A DNA stretch of 64,000 nucleotides, taken from positions 22,576,495 to 22,640,494 of the forward strand of contig OZ037765.1 of assembly GCA_964035545.1 (NCBI GenBank), written 5' to 3'. Below, in pieces: positions 21,385 to 33,919 of this stretch. The notes beneath the pieces are model-generated. The model did no database searches. It worked only from the letters and a program-made list of their open reading frames with translations, and was not told where the DNA came from. The position numbers were made by a program, and so were the translations under genes. Origin of the DNA: Bugula neritina. Taxonomy: Eukaryota; Bryozoa; Gymnolaemata; Cheilostomatida; Bugulidae. Numbering within the stretch: position 1 is the first letter of the stretch; every line of letters begins with the position of its first letter.

Positions 21385-22043
21385 TAGTGAGAATGTGTAT
21401 TTAATTATATTTTTTGATAATGATAATGATGATAATGATATTTTAATGATATTTTTGAAAACAACTAGATAAATTCAGTGATGAGATGTTCTACTAATAA
21501 TAGTTTGGCCGGTAAAGATGCTAAAATATTTTATAAAAAACAGTTAAAATACTTGACTGTAAATGGTAATGAAATGCAACACAATTTGCAATACAATACA
21601 ATTGTCGCATCACATAAACATAAACTGCTAGCACACTATGTGACATTCTGAGAAGCTATATGGTGCTACCAAGTTATTGCATGCTTATTTCTAGGTACAT
21701 ATGAACCTTGCAGTTTTTTAATTTAATCAATACAAAATATAGTGAATTGTTTATTTCTGAGTCTAGTAACACGCCTCTGTTGTAGCAATTGTAGTTTAGT
21801 TATATAAATGGTTACCATTCACCCGTAATTCAATCATAATGCATATAATCAGATTTCTATAGTATTATTGTCCCTATCATCCAATCTGCCGTAGTATAAA
21901 TACAATAGAGCCATTTACATAATTCTAAGTGCTATCAGCTGTTCGTTTAATCATTATTGCCTCCAGTCTTAAATGTATTTGCTGCTAAAAAGTTTATGCA
22001 ATTCTCCACTTAAAAAATGTTTTACAGAATTTTGTTCTCACCT

Positions 22044-25000
22044 ATGTCTTGGTATACTGTTGCAGTATTTGTGAATGGTTTTCTTCTCATTCCATCTTTA
22101 GGGCAAGCAGGTATTTATATTCCTATATAATTTCTTCTTAACTCATCTGAAATGTTTTTAATGCAGATAATGCTACTATTTTTCTAAATACAATTCTTTT
22201 AGTCCGAAAAGAAATTGACAGGCCCAAGGCTACAATTGATAAAGGCTCTGGCAGTCCAATACTGACCAAGAAACCAGAGTTAGCGAAGAATCCAGACCAA
22301 CATTTTAAGAATTTTTCATCGAACAAGCTTGCTAGCGCACAGTTTGAAGATGAATATGTTGATATGAATAGTGAAGTCTTGTCTAATGGTGACGTCAACT
22401 TGAAATTCTCATCTCATGGCAAAGAGCATTCACTCAAACTTACTAAAAGAAAAAGACTTGGAGATATTAAAGTGAATTTGATAGGTAGCAGTGACAGGTT
22501 TAAGGAGACAGTCAGTAAAAGAATTCAGGTGCTTTTATATAGCTTATGCAACACACACACACACACAAATAAATGAAGCATTTCTAAGGTTTTTGCAAAA
22601 TAAGAAATCAACTAGTACTGCAACAGAATAGATGAGCTTTTTCAACTCAAATATTACAGTATATTATTTTGCTGTTGAGTTTTCACCCTTTTAATGCTGC
22701 TAATTGAGTTCAGTACTTATCGTATAACTATATAGTATATAGCAAATTAGCAGAATTTAAAAGCACTACAGAAATACTGTTAATTTTTGCTGCATATATT
22801 TACATGCTTATTTTTAATAGGTTGTAATAATATGCTTGATGAGCATTGCATTGTTTCAATTGGTAGAATGTTACAATGCTGACAGATGCCAAGAGGAGAG
22901 CCTTCTTTGCTGTAGAGAACAATGACACACATAGTGTCAAACCATTGTTCAAGGTAAATTAGTTAAATGTGTTATAGTAGTCAATAACCACAACATAAGC
23001 TATATTCTACTTTATAAATACTGTGAAAATTACAAACAACTTTTCTCAATTACTAGATTCTTATTTGCTTGGAAACAGTTGCGACGATGAAACCACAACC
23101 TTAAGTTAATGCACACTGCAACGCAAATCCATCGGGTGGATCTATTTGAAGCGATGGAGCTTTGGGAATATTTCATGCAGTTTATTTTAATGCTGTTGAA
23201 ATTATTTGTTGTTAATAAATAGTTGTTAATGTCTTAAGTTTTAACGTAGATTTGTTTGTAGACTGTGTGATGTTTGATATTTTACTAGAAAAGTTACTTG
23301 ATGCATGGGAAGCACCAGTTGGAGTTGACAGCAGAAGGAAGTACTAGAACTAAAGTCAAGAAACAATTGATAAAAGCAGCACCGGCAAAGTCTCGAGATG
23401 CTGGTAAGTCCGAACTTGCATAAGTACATGTTTCTATAAGTCTATTTTTAGTAAGAGGTTGTCAGCACTCTCATTAGAAAGCAAATTGGTAGTTAGTATT
23501 CCTTTTATGTTTTGGTGTTGCTAAACAACTCACTATTGACTTCTGAGTTCAGCATTGGCCGGCTATGCTTGTTAATAGACTAAAGCCTACATAATGTATG
23601 GCCATTCTTTCACCCACTTTTTTCAAGTGAACTTGCAGTGTGAATAGCAAACAGTCTGTGAATAAGTAAAAGAAAGTGGTAGTTCAATGCTAATCATTAT
23701 ATCTACAATAGGAGTTGAGCTTTTTTACGCCATTGAATAATACAATTTATATTTCTTTGTACATTGACTATTGGAATGTGAGTGTACATATAGGTTACAG
23801 CTATACAATCAGTTATCATGGTATTCAAGTGTTGGAATGTTTATAAGAATAAAAGTGTAAATTTACATCAATATTAGTTTTTCATAGAAGTTGTGTATTT
23901 TAACACCTTATATATAAAGCAGTACCAATTAGCCCCTTTTGTTTTAAATATTATTATTTAAAGTAATAAGCATGTAACTGGAATAAAGTAGTTTATCTTT
24001 ATAGATGCTCTGATAGTTTGTCATGTTTTATATTATGCTATTACATCAGGTAATGAAAAATCTACATTTTTTGCTTTAGAGCTTAATAATTTGCCCTCTT
24101 ATATACATAGCTTAACATAATACATTCACTACATTATATTATGATTTATGTTTATTTATGTTTATGTTGTATTGCATAAAGCTGACAAAACACTATATGT
24201 GCATATACATATCAAGCATCTATGGTAGCCTAAATGTTAAAACAGCCAATAGCGGCTTGAGGCAGCATGCCAAAAAATTATTAATCAAAAGATATGATTC
24301 TCGATTGGTATCTTTAGAAAATTTAGAAGGTTCATATGTGAAATATAGAACATGGCAGACAAAGGTAGAAAAATTAATTGTCACACAACTTAGGATTTCT
24401 TGGGAATCCAACAATTATTTAATATACCAACACTGTACACATTTTTAGTTTTTGATCTTTCTAAAGCAGTAATTTGGCCTTTATAGTATGGTATCTCCTT
24501 AATTTTAACGTTTTTAAGTTTTATAGTTTTGGTAATTCAACAAATGTTGTTAATCAATGTTGTGAAGATGGCAATTTATAAAATATAACTTCAAAAATTA
24601 ACATGTAGTACCAGTAGAATGTGTTTTGTACTAATAAAATATCTCAACACAAAGATATACAACAAAGTGCAGTCTTAAAGTTGAGAAATTTTGTTCAAAT
24701 GACCGTTAAAGGTAGTTTTTCCTAAATTTGCTGAACTTTTAGGAAGTTGACATGCTTTATCAACTGCAGACTACATTCTTGTCATGCAATTTTAGTAGTT
24801 TGATGCTGCTTTTCCCTCATAGTATGCTGCCTGATCGTATTAATGATCCAAAAGGTTGTTGAAATGTGTATATCTTCTGTTTTCCTTATACGCTTCTAAT
24901 AGATAATTTACAGTATAGGCTGTACAAATTATATTATATTATCATAAACATAAAGCTGTGTATAATTGATATTCATCTATACTTGTAAATTGCTGAATGC

Positions 25001-28000
25001 TAAATACAAAATGCTAAAGTAGCTAAATGCATTTTTTTCCATATTATGGCATTTAGAAGCCTAATCAGCATATATATACAACAGCTATGTTGTTTATAGT
25101 ATGAAAGTGTACTGTTTTGGTTCTAGTGACAGATTAGAATAATACTATAAAATAGTCTAGTTTCTTGAATTTCAAGCTTTAGGTCTTATAAATGATAGAA
25201 AATCTGTGCATTTTTATAAAAAAACATATAAAGTCCTTTCCATGTTCAGAAATAGCTCGCTATGAAATAGATTTGGACACCCAAGTTATATGGTATGTTG
25301 TTGCTTATGCTGCTGAAAGCAGTGTATTATGTAATATATTCACATAGTCATCCTTAATTCTTGTTTACTCTAAAACAATATAGGCTTCATGCTCATTTTA
25401 AAGCTACTAACTTTCACAATGCGTTAGATTTAGCCAAATATCTTTGCTACATATTACCACAGTATGTACAGTGCAACAGTTTTCTCATTTATTTTGCATG
25501 AGTTCAAATAAACACTTTCTTATATGCCGGAAAGCTTAAACAATTGTTGTTCTATGAGCCAGTAACTCCCAAGGAACCTGCAAGACGTAAGAGAGAGATT
25601 CCCAGAGATGTAACGCCAATATCAGCGTCTGTAGAGTTGGCTATAATAGTTGATTACGCTGCTTGGCTTAAAATGTCATCTGGAGAAGTGTTGGCTGAAA
25701 ATGAAACTGATCACATGGTCAACATTTTGCTCTATTATGCCCATCTCACCGAAATAGTTAGTATAGTTTACATATATTTTAATTCATGTCACAACTAGAT
25801 TGATGTCTGCACTATTCATAAATTGCTTTATAGTTTTTTAGTACTATTGAAAAACTGTAAATGAGTGAAGCCATGTTTATTATGTATGATGGGAACATCT
25901 AAAAAGGAAAGACAACTGCTATGTTGAATAATTCTCATTTGCTACAATATTTTAGGTAAATAGTATGTACAATTCTATGAAGAATGATGATGTTCGTATA
26001 GAAGTAGTATTAGCAGGCATTACAGTCATAACGGTTAGTATGATATTGCAGCTGCCTCAAGAAATTCTACCAATACAATAACTATTTAATTTCTTCCTTT
26101 TTTCTTTGCAAACTGTATATACAGCCAATAACTAAATATTAAGAGCTCGAAGTAAATTCTACAAAAGTTGTTGAATATAGTAGCATTTACTCATGCTAAT
26201 TATTGCTAACTTTGACTGTTAATATCTACAGCATGCAGGGTATTTTCATGTGTTTTTTTCACTTGGCAGCATGTATAGCCTGTGTATTAACTATTTAAGC
26301 TAACCTAATTGTTGCAGCAACAAAGACTAGCAAACAATAAAAATTAGCCACGAATAGCATCAGTGCTATATAGCAATGATAACACTAAGCCAGACAAAAA
26401 CATTATCAGCAAGTGAGCCATATTATATGCAAAAAATTTACTAGGTAACCAATACACTTGGGTATAAATGTAACTCGCAAAGAATCTTTCAAGATTCTTT
26501 CTATTGCTGCTGAAAATTTTATAAACCTTTGCAACTGTTGCTAACATTTTATAGTCCAGCACTGAGCTGACAAATCTAACAGAAGATTACAAAACACAAG
26601 ATGAGGAAGTTGACTCGACAACAACTCTGGAGCGTCTCAGTGAGTGGCTGAACACTTCAGAGGCTCTGAGTACTCTTCCCCGTAATGATCATGTGATGCT
26701 GTTCACTGGGTGAGTTGAGACTTATGCTATTGTGGTGATTGCTACAAGTAACAGTGTAAGCTCAACTTGAACAAATGGCAGACTTTTCTAATCAGAACGT
26801 AAAGTAATTGAGACCATACATATTTATATTTATGAAACCTTTGCCTACAGTTGATTTGAACATACTGTAGCAAATTACTATATCTTTTTTCTTTTCAAAT
26901 ATACATGCATATTGTATGTGCTCCAAACAAGTATATAATGTGTATATGTTCTCATGTGTTGATTTTTTCAATGTCTAGTAAAAATGGCACTAGTAAAAAA
27001 ATGGCACTAGTAAAAATAATGGCACAGTAAAATTGGCACAGGTAATAATGGCACAAATGGCAAAGAAGGTAGGTAAAACTGGCACATTTTAAATATTAGG
27101 GTTTTGGGTGGTGGTTGGGGGTTTGGAAGGGGGGTTTAGGTTTGGGGATGGGGTTTGAGTTTGGGCTGAGGTTTGGGAAATTTAATATTAATGTGCCATT
27201 TTTCCTACTTTTCCATTTGTGCCATTATTACTTGTGCAATTATTAACTGTGGCATTTTTATGATGCCATTTTTACCTGCGCCATGTTTACCTGTGCCAAT
27301 TGTACTTAAAATTAATATTTTCTTATCTGTTACAGGTATAATTTTGCTACCACACCACTGTGTCTAAATGACATATGAGCATATATAATTTGTGTATGTA
27401 ACTAATTTTGCTGTTTTGGTAGATATGACGTATTTGAAGCAGAAGATGGTGATACCGGCACAGTTGGTAGGTCATGCTTGTGCAACTATCTGCAATCACA
27501 TGTGTCACACTGTCATATTTTTTATATGTTACTGACATATCAGCCGTATTAAAGTAACCTATCCACATGCTCTACTACTACATATGCCTTTAGCCCTAGA
27601 ACTTATTACCTATTGTCTAAATTTCAGAGGCTCTGGTAGGACCCATTGTGTTTATATATATTTCAATTACTTCTTGTAAGCACTTTTTGAAAATGTTGGT
27701 TTAATTGTGAATTGTTGAAGGATAAAAGGATTTACAAATTTAAATGTATACATTTACAGAGGTTTTGTTGAGATCACTTTATTAAAATGTGATGACTTTA
27801 ATTTTGGAAACAACGGTCATCACCTGTAAAGTATTACAAATATGTCCAAACTTCTTCTACATAATATATAGTAAAATTCAACCAACAATATCATGAAATC
27901 ACAGAATAGTTATAACAACATATGTATATATAATAGCTTCATGTTACGCTTTTTGAGAAGTTGGAGCTAATGCTTACAATAAACTGCATGTGATCTCTGA

Positions 28001-30608
28001 TATTTTAGAATCTAGCTGATATAAACAGACAGATTTTGGATACAAGTTGATGCAGTTGGGGTTCAAACCCGTGACTTTTCGATTGATAGCTACGAACTTT
28101 GTGGCTCAAAAATCTCGCTTCACTTTGTTACTGTACCTTTTCAAATTAAGTTTTGAAATAGGCAAAGATTGAGAGTTTTGTAACGTAGATATAGTCTAAT
28201 GCCTATCTTCTGATAGGACTTGCTTGGACTAAAAGAATATGTGATACAAAATTCTCCAGCTCTCTAGTTGAGGTCAGCGAAACGTTCAGTTATGACGCAA
28301 GTACAGCAGCCCATGAGCTTGGTCACAGGTATTTCAACTCATTGTACTAATGATTTTAACTCATTGTAATAATAACATCTATTGCTAATAGGCCTTGCAC
28401 ATGCATGTTTTTTACGATCTACTCTAGTTGACTATAACTTTATTAACTTCAAAAGTTGAAGAACTGTGATACAAACTGAGTTTAGGAATTAAAAAGTAAT
28501 ATGTCTTATGCAAGCATGTTATAATCATCTGCACCTTCTGAATTTAGTTCTATTAATGATTACTATATGCATTTTAAAATACCATTATCTCTTTAATTTA
28601 AAGTTGATAAGCCTCCAACAGTTTACCTTAGCATCAGACATTTACAGCAAGCACTACGTTGTTCTTTTTAGCCTAGGGGCAGGACACGACGGTGTACCGG
28701 GTGACTCAAGTAGTGGCTGTGCGGACCAAAATTACATAATGGCCGCTTCTAGTGACGGTATTGGTTATCTCACCAACCGCTTCCTGTTTAGTTGCTGCTC
28801 ACAGCGGAGTTTCTATGCCACAATATCAGAGTAACTATCCCACAATCTTATATTCTAGTTTATTGTGATGTAGAAAACTGTGATTAAATACTTGCTCTGA
28901 GAAAACTGTTATTTGATACTTGCTCTGAGTTATTGAAAGTGTTCACAGACAGACTATGTTAATTCTTTGTATCGTTATTACTTTGCAGTGTTGGCAGTTG
29001 TTTGATGGAAGGTGTACCTAATCCAGATCATGACTCCTCCATTGATGACAATGTGGAAAATAACTTGCCTGGAGAGATATTTACAGCAGATGATCAGTGT
29101 TACGTAGCTGGATCCCCTGCTGCTTGTGGCAGTGTAATCTAAACAATTTCATATCAAGCACTTGCATATTACATGCATGACTTTAAAAAATTAAATAATT
29201 TTTATTTTAGCAAATAATAGGTTCTTAATCACATTTTTTATTCACTCTCTGCTAGATTTTATCTTTTCTAAAGTTTCAACTTGCTAATTTTTTCAAACAA
29301 TTTAGGCTATATACAACGAGGAGGGAAGAAGCATTTGTTTGGACTTGTGGTGTGTTTTACCTGAAGATTCATCCCTTTGCTACCGCACTCTGACTGCTGC
29401 CGTTGATGGAACAGAGTGTGCCGCTGGTAAATGGTGTAGCCAGGGTGAATGTGTAGACAAGAATGAGACTTACTCCCAACCCAGCCAGAACTGCGATGGT
29501 TTGTTTTTTGTCATTATTTGGTTCAAGTGAGTTGCATGAAACAGTAAAACAGCATAAATATGCTGTCATCATGGTTTGCTAAGGATTTCCAATAGTTCAA
29601 TCAGTGTATTTCAATATAAGTGTGGTATATATTTTGATTCTCATCTTGATACACAGCTTAGATCATAAACATAAAAAGTAAGGCCAATCATCACCTGAGT
29701 GCAAAATGCCATTATTTCTTTTTTTAAATTTAGTAGTTTAGCTTAAGTTTTTGGGTCAAAATGAAACTGAGGTTTAACTCTTGAAGAGTCAGCTGTTATA
29801 TTTGGATAATATTTATTAAAATCTTTGTTTGCTAAAAAGCGTATTTTATCTTCAAATATAGTTAAATATAATCTATTAAAAAAAGTTTAATTGGCAATGT
29901 TCTTGTGGTATTATAAATAGAACATATACAAATTAAAAGGTTGTTAAAAAATGTGATAAAATATAATATATGTTATAGTAGCCATGTTGATGACATTTTA
30001 TGGTAAACCTTATAAAGTCACACTAATGACAAAAGTATAGAATCAGCTATTTGTTTGTTGACTTGTAATAACAAAAATCACGTTGCTTTAAAAATCATTT
30101 AGAAAATGCTTTTGAATAGTAAACTTTTATTTTGATAGTTGCATGATTAAAAAAACGTTACACTAGCTTTGTGTACTTTTATGTTATAGATGGCTGAGCA
30201 AAATTTTGTTTATTAGTATGCTATAATATACATTGACTCTCGAATGCTATAAATCTGCCTTTTTGTTGAAGCTGCTATAAGCTACCTAGATATTGTAATT
30301 ACTCTGTATTTTTAGTGACAACATGTTTTACCGGGGAAACAGAATGCGCCAGTGGAGTAAATATCGACAGTTCAGAATCATTCAGATGTTATTCTGACAG
30401 CTTCCACTGTGATGGTGTTTATGAATGTTCTGATGGAACTGATGAGAGAGATTGTGATACAGTATTTACTTGTCCATCTGGGTATACCAAGTGTAGTACT
30501 GGGTAGGCAATTCTCTATGTATCCTTCTCATCATTCTAATAGTAATGATGGAGCTACTAGAAGTTAAAACATATTTTCACTGCTACCAACAACACACACA
30601 CACGTACC

Positions 30609-30685
<77 letters not shown>

Positions 30686-31743
30686 ACATGTACCCACATA
30701 CACACGTGTATTCACATTTACAAATATTTGTGCACTAACACAATTTCTTGTGCCAAATTTGTTTTACAGGAAATGCAATGTGTTAGAATTAGTTCGTGTA
30801 GTGTATATGCAGTTAATTTCTCAACATGATTTATATTGTGAATTCTTGCATATTAAGGGCCATGCATACTGACTCAGAGTGGTAGCAGTGCGTTTGTTTG
30901 ACGATCTGAAGGAGTACACACACAGAGCTTATATATATTTTTTTAAATGTTGAGCTTTTCGAACCAATGTGGATTTTAGCTGACGTTGCGCCTGCTTGAT
31001 ATATAAACAAGTAGATAAAATCTTTCATATTTCATTTTGCTACCTGCACTGTGGTTACATGATGTTTTGTTGGTTACATTACATATTGGGTACCTAAAGG
31101 TTTTGCTGTGGAGTCATTTGCTGACTGATGTTTATTATACGCAACTATGCACCTTTGGTGAACAACCAGGTGTACTCAGTCATAATGTTATGCTTTCTAT
31201 TTCTATAAAGAAAAAGTAAATGGACGTTGCCAGATGGTGTCCCCAGATACTGCATAGATAACAGCTGGCTGTGTGATGGAGAGCATGAAGATTGCACTGA
31301 TAACTCTGATGAGAATGAACTTTGTGGTAGGCAATATGTTCCGTGTGTCATTGCAGCTCTAATATGTGATTCTAATTTTGTGACAAATTTGTTTGTAGAA
31401 TTGTCTAATTATCTTTAATTGTTTAAAATTTCAAGCAACAACAGAATAGTATAATATATTCAATTATATTTTATCTGCAACTGCTGAGGACTTTTTTTAC
31501 CAAACTTTGTATATAGAGATACAATAATAATATATATATATATATAAAATGATGTATAGTTTACCACTAAAGAGAGCTCAATGCAGTGCAGAGCAGAGTA
31601 AATAAAAGTAATGAACGATAAAATTTGATTTAAAACACTTTATTACTACTAGTTTCATGTGCATAGAATGTACACAATCTTCAGATAAAATGTTAAGATG
31701 TAATGTAACAAGAATAAAAACATACTATATATATGTATGAGAA

Positions 31744-31804
<61 letters not shown>

Positions 31805-31823
31805 CAAATTTTATCGTTCATTA

Positions 31824-31883
<60 letters not shown>

Positions 31884-33369
31884 TATATTTGAATGTGTTG
31901 AAAATAGGGACAGAGCAAAATTCTTCCATGTTAATAGGACTTGAATACTTGTTTCAAAAAAGCAAAACCCACATTCTATTACATTGGGTAAACTTTATTG
32001 TAGAAACTCGGACCCCCGTCTCCAATTATGAAGGTATAACATCTGAGCGTGAGTTTTAGTTGCTATAGAAATTGAAATTATGAGTTAGTTTCAATAACTT
32101 CTAGATTACGTTATTATCATTATTTATTGTCTTGGTTGGTTTTTATTTGAAAATTTCTTTTCTTTGGTTTGCGTTTTTCCAATCAACAAAGTTATAAGAG
32201 CATTGAATATAATTTGCTAGTTTTTGCACTTTCTATTAGTTTAGCATGGCATCTTTTAACAGCTATAAAGCTTCAAGCTTATCTGTTTGTTATTCAGCTG
32301 CTGTTAGAAATATCATTGGGTGATGTTTTGATCTAGCTTTAGATGCTTATAGCTGTCTTCAACCTGTTTAATCAACTCATCAAAATAGCTAAATGAATCA
32401 AAAACCAAGTTAGTCTTTGTAAGGTTGCGGTGCTAAATTGTTTGTTATTTATTATATTTTACCGTATTTTAGAAAACTGTTATATTTGTGAAACCTCTGG
32501 TGCGTGTATCAACAAAGAAGAAGATTGCGAAACAAAATGTCCAGATGATGAGCTTTGTGTTGACCAAGTTAGAAATCTGAATTCTGGTACAGATACTTTA
32601 TTCCAGAGCTTCAGGATGATTTATTTATTCATATTTCTTGGATATAATATGTTATAAAAGTTGAAACTCTGCCCATATAAAATCAACTCGTTGGAAGCTT
32701 GAAACATCTAGTTTTGTTATTCCTTCTACAGCCATACAACAGAAGCTTTTTTATTGACAAATATTTATTGCTTTTTATTCTTTGTTGTGAATTGATATTA
32801 TTGTTTGAACTCATGCCTTGACTAGCTACAGTGCTATTGCGTCATAGGTCTTTTTTTTATTTTATTTTCCTCAATTAATTTTTTCCGTCCGCGACAAAAT
32901 AAAACAAACAAACAAACAGCCAAATTAATGTTTGCTTTCTGCTCCAAGATTTTAGTTTATATTCTAAATGAAAATTGAGTCTCAATTCCACTCCTGAACA
33001 TTCATCAACATTTTCAAATATTTTTGCAGATTTACAAAATAAAGTGGTCACCAATTTGTGTATTTTTATACATTTAATGCATGTATGAATGAATAACTTG
33101 CGTTACAAATGATTAATGAATAAATTTGTACAATGAATAATAATGATTAATAAGTATTGTCATCACATATTTGTGGCTATTGAAAAAGTTAAAATTCTCT
33201 TTTCAAATGCCCAATCATAGCTTTCCAACAAGTACTTTTGAAATAAATGTTTGGATCTTCAGTCAATGTTGTTTTTGTTACATGTTGTAAATTATTGCTT
33301 TTTGCATTTGCCACAGGCGACAGACAACTGCATTGGCAACAACTTACCCACCAGGTTATCTATTTGTAG
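22044..33369 (+). CDS. Secreted ADAMTS-like M12B metalloprotease with C-terminal LDL-receptor class A modules, 17 coding exons
   Basis: Exons: 22044-22110, 22203-22528, 22867-22953, 23289-23403, 24246-24364 (uncertain), 25535-25756, 25956-26033, 26555-26709, 27423-27466, 28217-28328, 28672-28830, 28989-29133, 29306-29498, 30316-30502, 31211-31326, 32473-32586, 33317-33369. Phases join, giving about 763 aa. Exon 1 encodes a hydrophobic signal peptide ([17 protein letters not shown]). A prodomain ends in a furin-type RRKRE site. The reprolysin domain begins [16 protein letters not shown] and has HVMLFTGYDVF, the complete zinc motif HELGHSLGAGHD (split by an intron after HELGH) and an IMA Met-turn. 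An ADAMTS disintegrin-like/Cys-rich segment follows ([25 protein letters not shown]), then one clear LDLa module ([18 protein letters not shown]), a second ([20 protein letters not shown]), and a Cys-rich tail. No thrombospondin repeat or transmembrane segment is seen. All catalytic residues are present, so it should be an active secreted protease; the substrate is unknown. The prodomain exons and the short last exon are the weakest parts. Confidence 0.85.
26984..27306. mobile_element. Foldback element of repeated TGGCAC words with a G-rich core, in a metalloprotease intron
   Basis: The left part (26984-27100) repeats aatggcac plus agtaaaa-like words several times. The right part (27180-27306) carries the same words in inverted orientation (tttttacctgcgccat, acctgtgccaatt). 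Between them at about 27105-27178 lies a strongly G-rich segment with gggggtttggaagggggg and more G runs. This is an inverted-repeat, foldback-type structure with no coding frame. Confidence 0.75.
30590..30710. repeat. CA microsatellite in a metalloprotease intron
   Basis: CA-rich tract with CG and TA interruptions, about 100 bp, between the two LDLa-encoding exons. Confidence 0.95.
31510..31882. repeat. TA tracts with an inverted repeat; possible Penelope-like element end
   Basis: Three TA tracts (about 31530-31547, 31750-31802, 31826-31880) surround non-simple sequence. A 22-bp inverted repeat joins gtaatgaacgataaaattt at about 31600 with its complement at about 31803-31825. On the minus strand the middle reads ctgaagattgtgtacattc, then a region ending catgaaactagtagtaataa. 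A CTGAAGA ... GAAAC arrangement recalls the terminal region of Penelope-like retroelements. That family call is inference from memory. It lies in a metalloprotease intron. Confidence 0.5.
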
Positions 33370-33919
33370 CAGTCCAACAATGTCAAATTGTTGATATTAT
33401 CAGGGATGTGCGAATTATAAGTATAATTATTTGCATACTGATTAACCATAACAGAGTTTTCACTTCACTACCCGAAAAGGAAAAAGCGGAGAGGTGAGAA
33501 TAATAAGGTTTTCACATATGTAAATCTACATTGTGTGTGCGTGTTTGATGTGTGTGTGGTGTGTGTAATGTATATAATGTATAGTGTTTGTATGTATATA
33601 TATTGGTTACAACTCCTAGCTATAATGTGACAGTACTAATTGCTAATATGTTTAATAGGAAAAAGCTATAGTCAAGGAGACCTACCAACTTTAAAGAAAT
33701 GATACACAATGACAAATACATATATTTATAGCAAAAATTGAACCTATGTAAATAATATAACAATTTAGAGTAAAGTAGTTCATGCAACATCAATGCATCC
33801 TAACTACAGCTGATAATTTAAAAAAAATATAATTGCACCAGCATATTAGAAAAATAAACATGAGTATCATGTAGAACAATGAAGTATAAATATAGAGAAA
33901 GTTATTGAATGAATTGATA
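33370..33919. other. Convergent 3' interval between the metalloprotease and XRCC1-N genes
   Basis: The 550 bp between two facing stop codons is AT-rich. It has a TG-rich simple stretch at about 33530-33600 (gtgtgtgcgtgtttgatgtg). I see no gene and no canonical poly(A) hexamer that can be assigned with confidence to either side. Confidence 0.6.

Larger units (their letters stand above)
18462..22043. other. LIN9-metalloprotease intergenic region
   Basis: No supported gene is present. The first part is LIN9 3' flank, with a canonical AATAAA at 19083-19088. The middle holds two inverted copies of a MITE (19378-19715 and 20047-20379). At 20380-21320 I see only AT-rich unique sequence, then a TA dinucleotide tract. 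The promoter of the metalloprotease gene must lie near 22 kb, but no clear motif is visible. Confidence 0.7.

Noticed and set aside
28040-28140. tRNA gene or SINE head on the minus strand (cacgggtttgaacccca)
   Set aside because: A B-box-like word is present but no convincing A box, acceptor stem or shared body with the SINE family is seen. Lies in a protease intron.
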